Part shown: positions 21,553 through 30,769 of the stretch, one piece after another
Layout of the letters: the number at the start of each line of letters is the position of its first letter
How positions within the stretch are numbered: the stretch's first letter is position 1
Source: Rubrivivax sp.
GTDB taxonomy: Bacteria > Pseudomonadota > Gammaproteobacteria > Burkholderiales > Burkholderiaceae_C
Direction: 5' to 3'
Assembly: GCA_030653385.1 (NCBI GenBank)
Contig: JAURZM010000015.1
Span: forward strand, 54,610 to 118,609
Length of the DNA: 64,000 nt
Translations under genes and position numbers: made by a program
The notes under the pieces: generated by a model
What the model saw: only the letters and a program-made list of their open reading frames with translations
The model's database searches: none
Told to the model about the DNA's origin: nothing

Positions 21553-21612
21553 TGGTGCAGCATTATCCGACGGCCGGGGTTCGTTCTTGACAAACCCATG
21601 CCAGAGCGACGA

Positions 21613-22719
21613 TCAGGCAGCCGGCCGGCGTCGCGGGTAGCGCAGCCAACGCGGCGACTTGAAGCGCACGATGCGCCAGTACAACACCACGTAAGAAACT
21701 GCAAACGCCACGAGAAACATCGCCATCACGGCCGAGTTGTTCCACCACAGCACCGCCGGCACGATCGACAGCATGCACAACAGCCACAGAAAGGGTGAAG
21801 TCATCGAATTGCGCCGCGTCATTGCCTTGGCGCTACGGTTGCCCACGGCCCACTTCATCACGCGGCGATAGATCAGCGAATGCAGATGAATCCCGTCGGG
21901 CATCGACGGAGGAACCTGACGCAGGAATTTCCGGCGGTAGATCGAAAAGAGGGTCTCGAAGACGGGGTAGACACAAACCAGTAAGGGGAATAGCGGGGAC
22001 ACCTCGGGGTTGCGAACAAGCAACAGAATTGCGATCTCGGCGACATAAAAGCCAAGAAAGTAAGCGCCTCCATCACCAAGGAAGATCAGTCCAGCAGGGA
22101 AGTTCCAGATGAAGAAACCTAGCACGGCGCCAACGCCAGCCAATGCCAGCATGCCGACCAAGTCGTCGCCAACCTGGAATCCAACATAGGCCAGGCTGAC
22201 GAGCATCAGCACCACGCACATCGATGCCAGGCCGTTGAAGCCGTCAATGATGTTGACGGAATTGGCTATACCGGTGACTGCGAAGACGGTCACCGCGAGC
22301 GCCAAGGCAGTCACGGTTACCAGCGCATCAAGGCCAGGGATGTCTGTACGGTGAATCACTGCGCCCAGCAACCAGGCGGCCAAAGTCGCTGAACCTGCCG
22401 TTGCCAGCAGGCGCTGGGCGGGGCTGACCCGCTTGGTCAGGTCTTCGACGAGACCGGCGAAAAAAGCCGGCGCACCGCAGACCAACAGCAGGGCGCTCGA
22501 GCGGCCGATATCTGGTGCCAGCCAAGCCGTGATGGCAGTCGCGGCCGCCAACGCGCAGACGATGCCGACCCCGCCAATGCGCGGCACCGGTGCGGCATGG
22601 AATTTCTGCGGCCCGGATGTGTCCAAATCCATCGACAGATGCCCGTGGGATTTAGCTGAGCGCACGACCAACAGGGTGACGCCCAGCGAGACGGCAAAAG
22701 CAATGAGGAGGACAAGCAT
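21613..22719 (-). CDS. Polyprenyl-phosphate sugar-1-phosphate transferase (WecA/MraY family, GT4 glycan initiation)
   Basis: 368 residues from MLVLLIAFAVSLGV (ATG 22717-22719, preceded by AGGAGG-like GTCCTCCTC in antisense). An earlier start at 22785 is possible. About ten membrane segments. NSVNIIDGFNGLASM is the family Asp-rich site and FLGDGGAYFLGF the second conserved loop; a His-containing loop reads GIHLHSLIYRR. Such enzymes move GlcNAc-1-P or a similar sugar phosphate onto undecaprenyl phosphate, so it may prime the polysaccharide made by the genes from 24,071. The middle of the gene is AT-richer than its ends. A broken second copy lies at 23213-23892. Confidence 0.88.
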   Translation of the reverse strand: MLVLLIAFAVSLGVTLLVVRSAKSHGHLSMDLDTSGPQKFHAAPVPRIGGVGIVCALAAATAITAWLAPDIGRSSALLLVCGAPAFFAGLVEDLTKRVSPAQRLLATAGSATLAAWLLGAVIHRTDIPGLDALVTVTALALAVTVFAVTGIANSVNIIDGFNGLASMCVVLMLVSLAYVGFQVGDDLVGMLALAGVGAVLGFFIWNFPAGLIFLGDGGAYFLGFYVAEIAILLLVRNPEVSPLFPLLVCVYPVFETLFSIYRRKFLRQVPPSMPDGIHLHSLIYRRVMKWAVGNRSAKAMTRRNSMTSPFLWLLCMLSIVPAVLWWNNSAVMAMFLVAFAVSYVVLYWRIVRFKSPRWLRYPRRRPAA

Positions 22720-22840
22720 GCTGAGATTGTAGGAGGCGCTTTCGACGCACCCGCCCCGCGGGCTGCGATCAAGAAGGGATACCACCGTCGGGCGCAGCTT
22801 GGAGACTTTAGTCGCCGCCGCTAGGGAAACGCTGATCTGT

Positions 22841-23200
22841 TCGGGTCACCAGGGGCAAGCTGTGGCTGCCACCATCATCGCGGCACCGCCCTCGACCAAG
22901 AACAAGGACCACGCCCGCGACCCCGAGACGCACCAGGCCGAGAAGGGCAACCAGTGGCCCTTCGGGATGAAGGCGCACGTCGTGGTGGATGCCGAGTCTG
23001 GCCTGATGCACAGCGTGCACGCCACAGCGGCAAACGAGATCGACGTGGCCCACACGCACGAGGTGCTGCACGGCGAGGAACAGCGCGTGCACGCCGATGC
23101 GGGCTGCACCGGCGCGGACAAGCGCCCGGAGATCACCCAGGCGCAAGAGCGGCGACACTTCGGGATTGCGCCCCAGCAGCAGGATGGAACTCGGCGGCGA
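22841..23200 (+). mobile_element. IS5-family transposase fragment
   Basis: The plus-strand frame encodes [14 protein letters not shown], then [34 protein letters not shown] and [14 protein letters not shown]. These are the central catalytic blocks of IS5-type DDE transposases (the Asp of VDA and the GYTG region). No N-terminus and no C-terminal Glu block are seen and no inverted repeats were found, so only an internal piece remains. It sits between the intact and broken WecA-like genes and probably took part in their rearrangement. Limits are approximate. Confidence 0.82.
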
Positions 23201-23212
23201 AGAAACCGTGTA

Positions 23213-23892
23213 AGGCGGCGCCCCCGTCGCCCAGGAAGATCAGCCCGGCCGGGGAGTTCCAGACGAAAAAGCCGAGCACCGCATCGATGCCGGCCTATGC
23301 GCGAGTGCCGCTCACCGCGTCGCCAACCTGGAAGGCCACGTTGGCCAGCGCGGCGAGCCCAGTGACCACGCAGATCGACGACAAGCCGTTGAAGCCGTCG
23401 ATGATGCAGACCGAGTTGGCGATGCCCGCCACCGCAGACACGGTTAGCAGTGTAGCGACGGCGCCGAATCCGAACACCGAATCCAGGCCGGGGATATCGC
23501 TGCGGGTGATGACGGCGTCCAGGAACCGACCATCAGTGCCGCCAACAGCGCCGCCGACAGCGCCGTCGCCAGTAGACGGTGGTGAGGGCTGACGCGCTTG
23601 GTGATGTCTTCCACCAGGCGTCCTCCACCAGGCCGGCACCGAAGGCCGGAAGCCCGCACAGCAGCAAGGCAACCATCATCTTGGCGGCCGACGTTTGAAG
23701 CAACCACAGCGCCGGGATGGCGCACCCCAGGCCGGCGACGATGCCGCCGACGCGCGACACCGCGTGGGCGCGGAATCTCTGCGGTCCCGAAAGGTCGTGG
23801 TCGAGCGAGAAGCGACCATGCGTCTTAGACGAATGGATGACCATCAAGGTGACACCAGGCGAGACCTCAAAGGTGAGGACAAGTGCGAGCAC
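23213..23892 (-). pseudogene. Broken second copy of the WecA-like transferase gene
   Basis: Read on the minus strand, pieces in three frames match the intact gene at 21613-22719. They are TLMVIHSSKTHGRFSLDHD, then ITKRVSPHHRLLATALSA, then NSVCIIDGFNGLSSICVV, then [20 protein letters not shown]. At least two frameshifts (near 23520 and 23620) and one in-frame TAG (23295-23297) break it. The 3' third is missing, cut at the junction with the IS5 fragment. One frameshift is explained by a 14-bp tandem duplication (TCCACCAGGC at 23610-23619 and 23624-23633). It cannot make a working enzyme. Confidence 0.9.
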
Positions 23893-24070
23893 GGCCGGCC
23901 GTGTAGGTTCGCGCTTCGCCGCCGGCAGTTGCGAGATGGCACTGGCCGCACAGAGGCCGCGTGGCTGCACTGCGTAGAATCCGCCGGTTCTTCAGCCCGC
24001 CCTTCACCCACCGCGACTGTCGGGCAACACCGGCCACATGGCGCCACACCGATCATTACGCTGCCGAGCG

Positions 24071-25945
24071 ATGACCATAGATTTTCCACTGCGCCGGGGC
24101 TGGCCCCGCCTGACCCACCTGCTGCTAGCCCTGTTGCTGACAAGCGCTGCGCAAGCGCAGGTGACGCCGCTGGACGGGGCTGGGGCCGCATCTGCGACAC
24201 AAGCTGAACAAGGTCTCGGGGGCCCCGTGCGCTTGCGGCAAACCGGGGCGCTGCCAGGGCAAGACCCATTCACCGCTGCAGCCGCCGGCCGACTGTCCGA
24301 AGTGCCTCAGGCGCCGTATGTCCCGGGAGAGTTCGAGCGCTTCGTGCAGCGCCTGGCCGGAACGGCGGCGCCAGAGGTACGCCGCCTCGGTGCAGAACTG
24401 ATTACCGGTAGCTTGGATGGCCGCGGCGCGGACCTGAACCCGCTGGTGCCGCCTGATTACGTGCTGGCACCCGGTGACGAGATCCTGCTCACGCTTTGGG
24501 GCTCAGTCGATGCCGACCTGCGCCTGATGGTGGACCGCGGTGGCCGCATCAGCGTGCCGCGCGTGGGCGCGATCCAAGTTGCGGGCGTGCGCAACGCCGA
24601 CCTGCCTGCCGTCGTGGAGCGCCGCGTGGCGCAGGTGTTCAAGAATTTCCAACTGAGCGTGTCGCTGGGGCAGTTGCGCAGCATCCGCGTCTTCGTCACT
24701 GGCTTCGTCACCAAGCCGGGAACTTACACCGTGAGCGCCCTGTCGACCGTGGTCGGTGCGCTGATGCATGCCGGCGGGCCCTCGTCGGCCGGCAGTTTCC
24801 GGCAGGTAGACCTCAAGCGCGGCGGCGCGCCGGTCGCACGCTTCGACCTCTACGACCTGTTGCTGAAAGGCGACCGCTCGGCCGACCCCGTCATCCAGGC
24901 CGGCGACGTGGTGCACGTGGGCGCGGTAGGGCCCCAGGTGGGCCTGATCGGCAGCGTCAACCGTAGCGCGGTGTTCGAGATCAAGCCCGGCGAGACGGTG
25001 GCCGAGTTGCTTGCAATGGCTGGCGGCTTCACGCCGGTGGCCGACACCAGCCGGCTTTCGGTGGAGCGGCTGGGCGACCGAAGCGACGTGCGCATCCGTG
25101 AGCTGCAGTTGCCCGCCGAAAACGCCAAGACGCTGGCCAGCGGCGACGTGTTGCGCGCCTTCAGTGCCGTGGACGCAAATCTGCCCGTCCAGCGCCAGAA
25201 CAAGCGCGTCATGGTCGAAGGCGAAGTGCTGCGCCCGGGCGAACATGTGCTGCCGCCGGCAAGCTCGATAGCCGACGCCCTGCGTGCCGCCGGCGGCCTG
25301 ACCCCGGCGGCGTTCATCTACGGCACCGAGTTCACACGCCAAAGCGTGCGCCAGACGCAGCAGGTCAATTACGAGCGCGCACTGCGCGACCTGGAGATCG
25401 AGTTCACCCGCGCCGCTGCCACCCAGCGCACGAGCAACACCGAAGAGGCTGCCGCACGAAGCGCCGGCACCGAGCGGCTTATCACCAGTTTGCGCGCCAT
25501 CCGCCCGAGCGGCCGCGTGGTGCTGCAGCTGCCGCCAGACAGCCTGGAATTGCCCGACCTTGCGCTGGAAGACGGCGACCGCCTTTACATCCCGCCGCGC
25601 GCGACCACGGTGGGCGTCTTTGGCAGCGTCTTCAACGGCGGCAACTACCTGTACGCCGGCGGCCGCAACGTCGACGAGTACGTGCGCCTGGCCGGCGGCC
25701 CGACGCGCGGCGCCGACGCCGGCAGTGCCTTCGTCATCCGCGCCAACGGCAGTGTGGTCAGCGCGCGCCAGCGCACGGGTTGGTTCAGCAGCAACCAGCT
25801 GGCAGACCTGAAGGCCGAACCCGGCGACACAGTCTTCGTGCCCGAGGAAATGAACAAGACCAGCTTCCTGCAGAACGTGAAGGACTGGACTCAAGTCCTG
25901 TCGCAGTTTGCGCTGGGGATGGCGGCGATTCAGGTGTTGAAGTGA
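24071..25945 (+). CDS. Polysaccharide export outer-membrane protein, Wza-type with SLBB repeats
   Basis: 624 residues from MTIDFPLRR. A signal peptide ends at AQA|Q (residue 29) and there is no lipobox Cys. A Poly_export domain begins near residue 125 (PDYVLAPGDEILLTLWGS). Several SLBB-like beta-grasp repeats follow: FVTKPGTYTV (about 205), LIGSVNRSAVFEIKPGETV (about 288), VEGEVLRPGEHVLP (about 380) and VFGSVFNGGNYLYAGG (about 513). The C-terminus is hydrophobic (LSQFALGMAAIQVLK). Such proteins form the outer-membrane channel for surface polysaccharide. It heads the operon to 40,119. An upstream ATG at 24038 is less likely since the signal peptide starts at 24071. Confidence 0.88.
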   Translation: MTIDFPLRRGWPRLTHLLLALLLTSAAQAQVTPLDGAGAASATQAEQGLGGPVRLRQTGALPGQDPFTAAAAGRLSEVPQAPYVPGEFERFVQRLAGTAAPEVRRLGAELITGSLDGRGADLNPLVPPDYVLAPGDEILLTLWGSVDADLRLMVDRGGRISVPRVGAIQVAGVRNADLPAVVERRVAQVFKNFQLSVSLGQLRSIRVFVTGFVTKPGTYTVSALSTVVGALMHAGGPSSAGSFRQVDLKRGGAPVARFDLYDLLLKGDRSADPVIQAGDVVHVGAVGPQVGLIGSVNRSAVFEIKPGETVAELLAMAGGFTPVADTSRLSVERLGDRSDVRIRELQLPAENAKTLASGDVLRAFSAVDANLPVQRQNKRVMVEGEVLRPGEHVLPPASSIADALRAAGGLTPAAFIYGTEFTRQSVRQTQQVNYERALRDLEIEFTRAAATQRTSNTEEAAARSAGTERLITSLRAIRPSGRVVLQLPPDSLELPDLALEDGDRLYIPPRATTVGVFGSVFNGGNYLYAGGRNVDEYVRLAGGPTRGADAGSAFVIRANGSVVSARQRTGWFSSNQLADLKAEPGDTVFVPEEMNKTSFLQNVKDWTQVLSQFALGMAAIQVLK

Positions 25946-25955
25946 GGCGGGGCTG

Positions 25956-27131
25956 GTGATCAACACTGGCTCACGCGACGCGAGCGCGCGCGGCCCTGGC
26001 AACGACGCCGGCCCCGACGATGAGGCAGTCGTAGGCCTACTCGACACACTTCTTCATCTGGTTTCGCGCTGGAAGTTGATCGTCGGAGGCGCGCTTCTGG
26101 CGGGCATGGTCGCCGCAGGCGTTTCGATGTTGCTGCCACCAGTCTACGTCGCCCGCACCACGCTGCTCCCACCCCAGCAAGCGCAAAGCCTGTCCGGCCT
26201 GGCACCGGGTGCCCTCAGCGCACTGGGCGCACTGGCTGGTTCGGCGGCCGGCCTGAAGACCCCTACCGATCAGTTCGTCGGCCTGTTGCAGAGCGAGACG
26301 ATCGCCGACCGTCTCATCGACGCGTTCTCGCTGATGGAGGTCTACGGCGCGAAATTCCGCGAAGACGCACGACGAGGGCTCGCAATGCGCACGCAAATCA
26401 GCGTGGGGCGCCGTGACGGGCTGATTGTCATCCAGGCCGAGGACAGCGATGCGAAGCGCGCGGCGGACCTGACGAACCGCTATGTCGTCGAGCTGCGCCG
26501 GCTCAGCAACGAATTGACACTGACCGAGGCACAGCAACGACGCAGATTCTTCGAGACGCAGTTGGAGAGCACGCGCGGCCAGCTGGCGCAGGCACAGCAG
26601 ACCCTCCAGGCTTCCGGTTTCAGCCAAGGCGCCCTGCGCGCCGAACCTCGCGCCGCCGCCGAGGGCTATGCCCGTCTGCGCGCCGAGGCCGACGCTGCCG
26701 AATTGCGCCTGCGCGCCTTGAGGACGAACTTGACCGGCAATGCCCCCGAAGTCCAGCAACAACTCGAGTTGCTAGCTGGCCTGCGGGACCGCATCAGCCG
26801 GGCGGAGAAGACGTCGCAAGACGGTGGCAGTTCGACTTACCTGACTGTGTATCGCGAATTCAAGTACCACGAAATGCTGTTCGAGCTCTTCTCCCGCCAG
26901 TACGAGCTCGCCCGGGTGGACGAGGCGCGCGAAGGGGCGATGGTCCAAGTTGTCGACGCGGCGCAGCCGCCGGAACGGCGAGCGCGGCCGAAGCGCGCAC
27001 AGATCGTGTTGACGACGACTGCCGCGGCCGCCGTTTTCATCATCCTGGTGGTATTGGTGCGTCAGGCCTGGCGCCGAGCTCTCTACCTGCGTGTTCCGCC
27101 GGCGTCTCCACGCTCATCAGCATCGTCCTGA
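25956..27131 (+). CDS. Wzz/GumC-type chain-length determinant (polysaccharide co-polymerase)
   Basis: 391 residues with a GTG start 10 nt after the exporter stop; a purine-rich GGCGGGG site precedes it. An N-terminal membrane segment (WKLIVGGALLAGMVAAGVSML) follows a Wzz-type amphipathic start. A long coiled-coil part (residues about 180-300, with TEAQQRRRFFETQLESTRG) and a C-terminal membrane segment (TTTAAAAVFIILVVLV) complete the topology. There is no C-terminal tyrosine-kinase domain, so it resembles the kinase-free PCP class. It likely pairs with the upstream exporter to span the periplasm and set chain length. Confidence 0.85.
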   Translation: MINTGSRDASARGPGNDAGPDDEAVVGLLDTLLHLVSRWKLIVGGALLAGMVAAGVSMLLPPVYVARTTLLPPQQAQSLSGLAPGALSALGALAGSAAGLKTPTDQFVGLLQSETIADRLIDAFSLMEVYGAKFREDARRGLAMRTQISVGRRDGLIVIQAEDSDAKRAADLTNRYVVELRRLSNELTLTEAQQRRRFFETQLESTRGQLAQAQQTLQASGFSQGALRAEPRAAAEGYARLRAEADAAELRLRALRTNLTGNAPEVQQQLELLAGLRDRISRAEKTSQDGGSSTYLTVYREFKYHEMLFELFSRQYELARVDEAREGAMVQVVDAAQPPERRARPKRAQIVLTTTAAAAVFIILVVLVRQAWRRALYLRVPPASPRSSASS

Positions 27132-27150
27132 GTCGTCGAGACGCATTGGA

Positions 27151-28413
27151 ATGCCTGGACCCATGGTGAAGACTCGCCGCCTACGAAACAGCATCGCCTC
27201 GTTGTCGCTGCTCCAGGCTTCACATTACCTGGTACCTCTGATCACGCTGCCTTACCTTACACGCGTGCTGGGCACCTCGGGGTTTGGCACCATCGCTTAC
27301 GTGCAGGCCGTGATGACCTACCTCACGCTGCTCACCGACTATGCCTTTTCGTGGAGTGCTACGCGAGAGATCGCAGCACGACGACACGATCGCGCCGCCG
27401 TGTCCCGCGTCTTCCGCGCGACCTGGGCGGCGCAGTGGCTGCTCACAGCCTTGGCTGGACTACTGCTCTTGCTCGGCTTGTGGCTCGCCGGCTCGCCTGG
27501 AGATGGTCCAGCCCTGTACGCGATCGGATTCCTGATCGTGGTCGGCAACACGTTGTTCCCCCTGTGGCTGTTCCAGGGCCTCGAGCGGATGGCAGAGATC
27601 GCTTGGCTGCAGGTCGGAGCACGCATCGCGACGATCCCGTTCATTTTCGCCTTCGTCGACAGGCCGGAAGACGCCTGGCTGGCGTTGGTCATTCAGTCCG
27701 GCGCCGGGCTCGTGGCTGGCGCTGGCGCCCTGCTGTGGATGGCACGACAGCGCTGGATTGACTGGCAGCTTCCGAGCGGCGCCGAGGTCGAGGAAGCGAT
27801 GCGTGGCGGGCTGTCGCTGTTCATCTCGAAGTTGGCGATTGGCTGCTACACGTCGCTCGTACCGGTCGTCCTCGGCATCGTGGCCGGCACCACGGCAGTC
27901 GCCTATTTCAGTCTTGCCGACAAGGTACGCGCCGCCGCTCAATCGCTGTTGACGCCCATCGCTCAGGCACTGTACCCGCGCCTGAGCCTCCTCTATGCAT
28001 CGGACGGTGCCGCAGCACGGCACCTGGCGCGGCGCGCATTGGGCGTCACACTCGTTACGGCTGCCTGTACAAGCTTGGCGTTGTTCGCCGCTGCGGGCCC
28101 GGCGATCACGTTGCTCGGCGGGCCCGGGTACGAGGACGCCGTGCCCGTGCTCCAACTGATGGCGCTGTTGCCCCTCGCGGTCGGTCTGTCAAACGTCTTC
28201 GGCGTGCAGGTGATGCTTCCCAATCGACTCACGCTGCCCTTCAACCGCATCCTCGGCGCGGCCGCGGTGTTCGGCTTGCTCCTCGCTTGGCCACTCATCA
28301 GCTTTGGGGGCGCCCGCGGCGCCGCAGCGACCGTGGTTGTGGTGGAGTGCTTCGTGACCACCGCGATGGCCCTGTACCTTTCCCGTAAACCCCAACTCTG
28401 GCTGCGCACGTGA
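27151..28413 (+). CDS. Wzx-type oligosaccharide flippase (MOP superfamily)
   Basis: 420 residues from the ATG at 27151 (a second ATG at 27163 is also possible). About 12 membrane segments. The start SLLQASHYLVPLITLPYLTR and LGTSGFGTIAYVQAVMTY are typical of RfbX/Wzx proteins. It would flip lipid-linked repeat units to the periplasm. The stop overlaps the GTG of the glf gene (GTGA). It starts 19 nt after the Wzz-like stop. Confidence 0.88.
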   Translation: MPGPMVKTRRLRNSIASLSLLQASHYLVPLITLPYLTRVLGTSGFGTIAYVQAVMTYLTLLTDYAFSWSATREIAARRHDRAAVSRVFRATWAAQWLLTALAGLLLLLGLWLAGSPGDGPALYAIGFLIVVGNTLFPLWLFQGLERMAEIAWLQVGARIATIPFIFAFVDRPEDAWLALVIQSGAGLVAGAGALLWMARQRWIDWQLPSGAEVEEAMRGGLSLFISKLAIGCYTSLVPVVLGIVAGTTAVAYFSLADKVRAAAQSLLTPIAQALYPRLSLLYASDGAAARHLARRALGVTLVTAACTSLALFAAAGPAITLLGGPGYEDAVPVLQLMALLPLAVGLSNVFGVQVMLPNRLTLPFNRILGAAAVFGLLLAWPLISFGGARGAAATVVVVECFVTTAMALYLSRKPQLWLRT

Positions 28414-29534
28414 CCCCTCAGAACTCCTACGACTTCCTGATCGTCGGCGCAGGCTATGCTGGCGCCGTCAGCGCCAGGCAGCTTGCTGACGCAGGCGCGC
28501 GCGTGCTTTTGATCGACAAGCGCCCGCACATCGGCGGCAACGCCTACGACACTCTTGATGCGCATGGCGTGCTGATACATCCCTACGGCCCGCACATCTT
28601 TCACACAAACAGCCGCGAGGTAGTGCAGTACCTCTCGCGCTTCACCGACTGGCGCTTCTACGAGCACCGCGTGATGGCGAAGGTCGGCGCAGGGCTGTAC
28701 CCGATCCCGATCAACCGGACGACGATCAATAGCCTTTACGGCCTGAGGCTCGAAACCGACGAAGCGGTGGAGGCTTACCTAGCCTCGGTGCGCGAACCGC
28801 GTGCCAAGCCGCGCACGAGCGAGGACGTCGTGCTGAGTAGCGTAGGCCGCGACCTGTGCGAAAAGTTCTTTCGCGGTTACACCCGAAAGCAATGGGGCCT
28901 GGACCTCGCCGACCTGTCCGCCGGTGTCGCGGCGCGCATCCCAACTCGAACGAGCGACGATGATCGCTACTTTGCGGACACATACCAACTCATGCCGGCC
29001 GGCGGCTACACGCGGATGTTCGAGCAGATGCTGGATCACCCTGGCATCAACGTCAGGGTCGGGCAACAGTTTGAACGCCTGGAGGGCATACGCTGGGGCC
29101 ACATGGTCTACAGCGGGCCGATCGATGCCTTCTTCGACCACTGCTACGGCAAGCTACCGTATCGCAGCCTTCGGTTCGAGCACCAGCACTTGCCCGACAC
29201 GCCGCACTTCCAGGCGACCGGGACGGTGAACTACCCCAATGACGAGGACTTCACCCGCATCACCGAGTTCAAACATCTGACTGGCCAGCAGCACCCCGGG
29301 ACGTCGATCATGCGCGAGTTCCCGCAAGCCGAGGGGGAGCCGTTCTATCCGATTCCGAGGCCCGAGAACGAAGCACTGTTCAAACGTTATCAGGCATTGT
29401 CCGAGGATCGATCGGACGTCACGTTTGTCGGTCGCCTGGCACAGTATCGCTACTACAACATGGACCAGGTGGTTGGTGCGGCACTGGCCTGCGCGCGCCG
29501 TCTGAGCTCTGGTCAGGGATCCGCCCAGTCGTGA
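28410..29534 (+). CDS. glf: UDP-galactopyranose mutase
   Basis: 374 residues with a GTG start overlapping the flippase stop by 4 nt. The FAD-binding start FLIVGAGYAGAVSARQLA, then DKRPHIGGNAYD, GPHIFHTN, YTRKQWG and YPNDEDFTRITEFKHLTGQ are all Glf signatures. The enzyme converts UDP-Galp to UDP-Galf, using reduced FAD. Its presence predicts galactofuranose in the exported glycan. The first residue pattern and length are normal for bacterial Glf. Confidence 0.95.
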   Translation: MTPQNSYDFLIVGAGYAGAVSARQLADAGARVLLIDKRPHIGGNAYDTLDAHGVLIHPYGPHIFHTNSREVVQYLSRFTDWRFYEHRVMAKVGAGLYPIPINRTTINSLYGLRLETDEAVEAYLASVREPRAKPRTSEDVVLSSVGRDLCEKFFRGYTRKQWGLDLADLSAGVAARIPTRTSDDDRYFADTYQLMPAGGYTRMFEQMLDHPGINVRVGQQFERLEGIRWGHMVYSGPIDAFFDHCYGKLPYRSLRFEHQHLPDTPHFQATGTVNYPNDEDFTRITEFKHLTGQQHPGTSIMREFPQAEGEPFYPIPRPENEALFKRYQALSEDRSDVTFVGRLAQYRYYNMDQVVGAALACARRLSSGQGSAQS

Positions 29535-30769
29535 GCCAGCGGCCCCTGCGCATTGCCGTTTATTGCTGCGACTACTACCCGGCGGTCTCTGGCTACTCCT
29601 TTGCATTCCAGGATTTGGTGCGGGGTCTCGGGGAGCACCCTGCCGGTGTGGAGGTCGATGTCTTCACGCCCGTACCGCTCGCTTCGGCCGAGGAGGTCTC
29701 TCTGCGCGGTGTCAGGGTCATTCGCGTCGACCTGCCGGCGCGCTTCGCCGGCGTCCCGGTGCTGCCGGCGCTGTGGAATCTGTTCGCCAAGCCTTGGCTG
29801 ACGTCGCGGACGATCGCGATGGAGCACCGGAATCGTGACTACGACTTCCTGGTCGCCGAGACGATCGAGGATCCGCTGGCGCTGCGCTTCCTGCCTGCCG
29901 AGCTGCGTGCGCGCACGATGGTGCGTGTGCATGCCTGCATGGAAACCGAGGTCGTGCTGTGGGGCCGCGGCGCAGTCTTCGCCCTCCGTCGTCGCCTGAT
30001 CGGCCATGTGCTGCGGCACCACGTTCGCTTCATCGCGGCCACCTCGCACTATTACCTCGGGTTCGTCAAGAGGTGGTACCTGCGCGAGGACGAGTTGCTG
30101 ATTGCCGGCAAGCGCTTTTGCGTGATCGAGAACTCGGCGCCGATGCTCGGCGGCGTGCCGCGCCACGGTTTCGCGCGCCCCGATCGCGTTCACTTCATGA
30201 CCCTGGGGCGCATGGACTGGCAGGGTGCCAATCAGAAAGGTTTTGACGACATTCTGCTCGCCCTGCTGCACCTCGACCCGGCCGCGCGCCAGCGGGTGCA
30301 GCTCACGGTCGTCGGCAAGGGCACCGAGCGGGCGCGCCTGATGCAACTGGCATCCGGCATCGAGGGCGCAACTGTCGAGTTCATCGAGTCCATGCCCAAC
30401 AACGCCGTGCGCGAACACCTTCAGACCGTCGACTGCGTGATCCTGGCCTCGCGCTATGAAGGCATGTCGGTGTTCGCGCTTGAGGCGTTGGGCTCGGCCT
30501 GCCCGGTGATTTACTCGAGCGCGGGCGGCATCGCCGACCTGGTCGACGGCAATGGCTATCAGTTCCCCGCCGGCGACGCCCATGCGCTGGCGGAGCGCAT
30601 CGGGCGGTTCCTCTCACTCGCAGACAGTGACCTGCGCCGAATGTCAGAGCGCTCGCTCCAACTGGCCGCCGGTTTCACGCCGCGGGCTGCGGCCGAGCGG
30701 CTGCTCGAGTTCTCGCGGCTGATCACGGCACATGACGTCGACTGCCCGGCGTCGGATGGCCGGCGATGA
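29531..30769 (+). CDS. GT4-family glycosyltransferase
   Basis: 412 residues with a GTG start overlapping the glf stop by 4 nt. The N-terminal Rossmann domain begins IAVYCCDYYPAVSGYSFAF, a GT-B pattern of GT4. The donor-binding half has ASRYEGMSVFALEALGSACPVI with the E-x7-E motif. Donor and acceptor sugars cannot be read from sequence. Given the adjoining glf, use of UDP-Galf is possible but unproven. It overlaps the next GT gene as ATGA. Confidence 0.86.
   Translation: MSQRPLRIAVYCCDYYPAVSGYSFAFQDLVRGLGEHPAGVEVDVFTPVPLASAEEVSLRGVRVIRVDLPARFAGVPVLPALWNLFAKPWLTSRTIAMEHRNRDYDFLVAETIEDPLALRFLPAELRARTMVRVHACMETEVVLWGRGAVFALRRRLIGHVLRHHVRFIAATSHYYLGFVKRWYLREDELLIAGKRFCVIENSAPMLGGVPRHGFARPDRVHFMTLGRMDWQGANQKGFDDILLALLHLDPAARQRVQLTVVGKGTERARLMQLASGIEGATVEFIESMPNNAVREHLQTVDCVILASRYEGMSVFALEALGSACPVIYSSAGGIADLVDGNGYQFPAGDAHALAERIGRFLSLADSDLRRMSERSLQLAAGFTPRAAAERLLEFSRLITAHDVDCPASDGRR

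Noticed and set aside
19231..21798. An 855-codon plus-strand frame across the methyltransferase and rhlE
   Set aside because: It shares DNA with two well-supported genes in other frames and has only low-complexity sequence.
22799..23365. A complete IS5 insertion sequence
   Set aside because: Only the middle of the transposase is seen, and no inverted repeats or target duplication were found.
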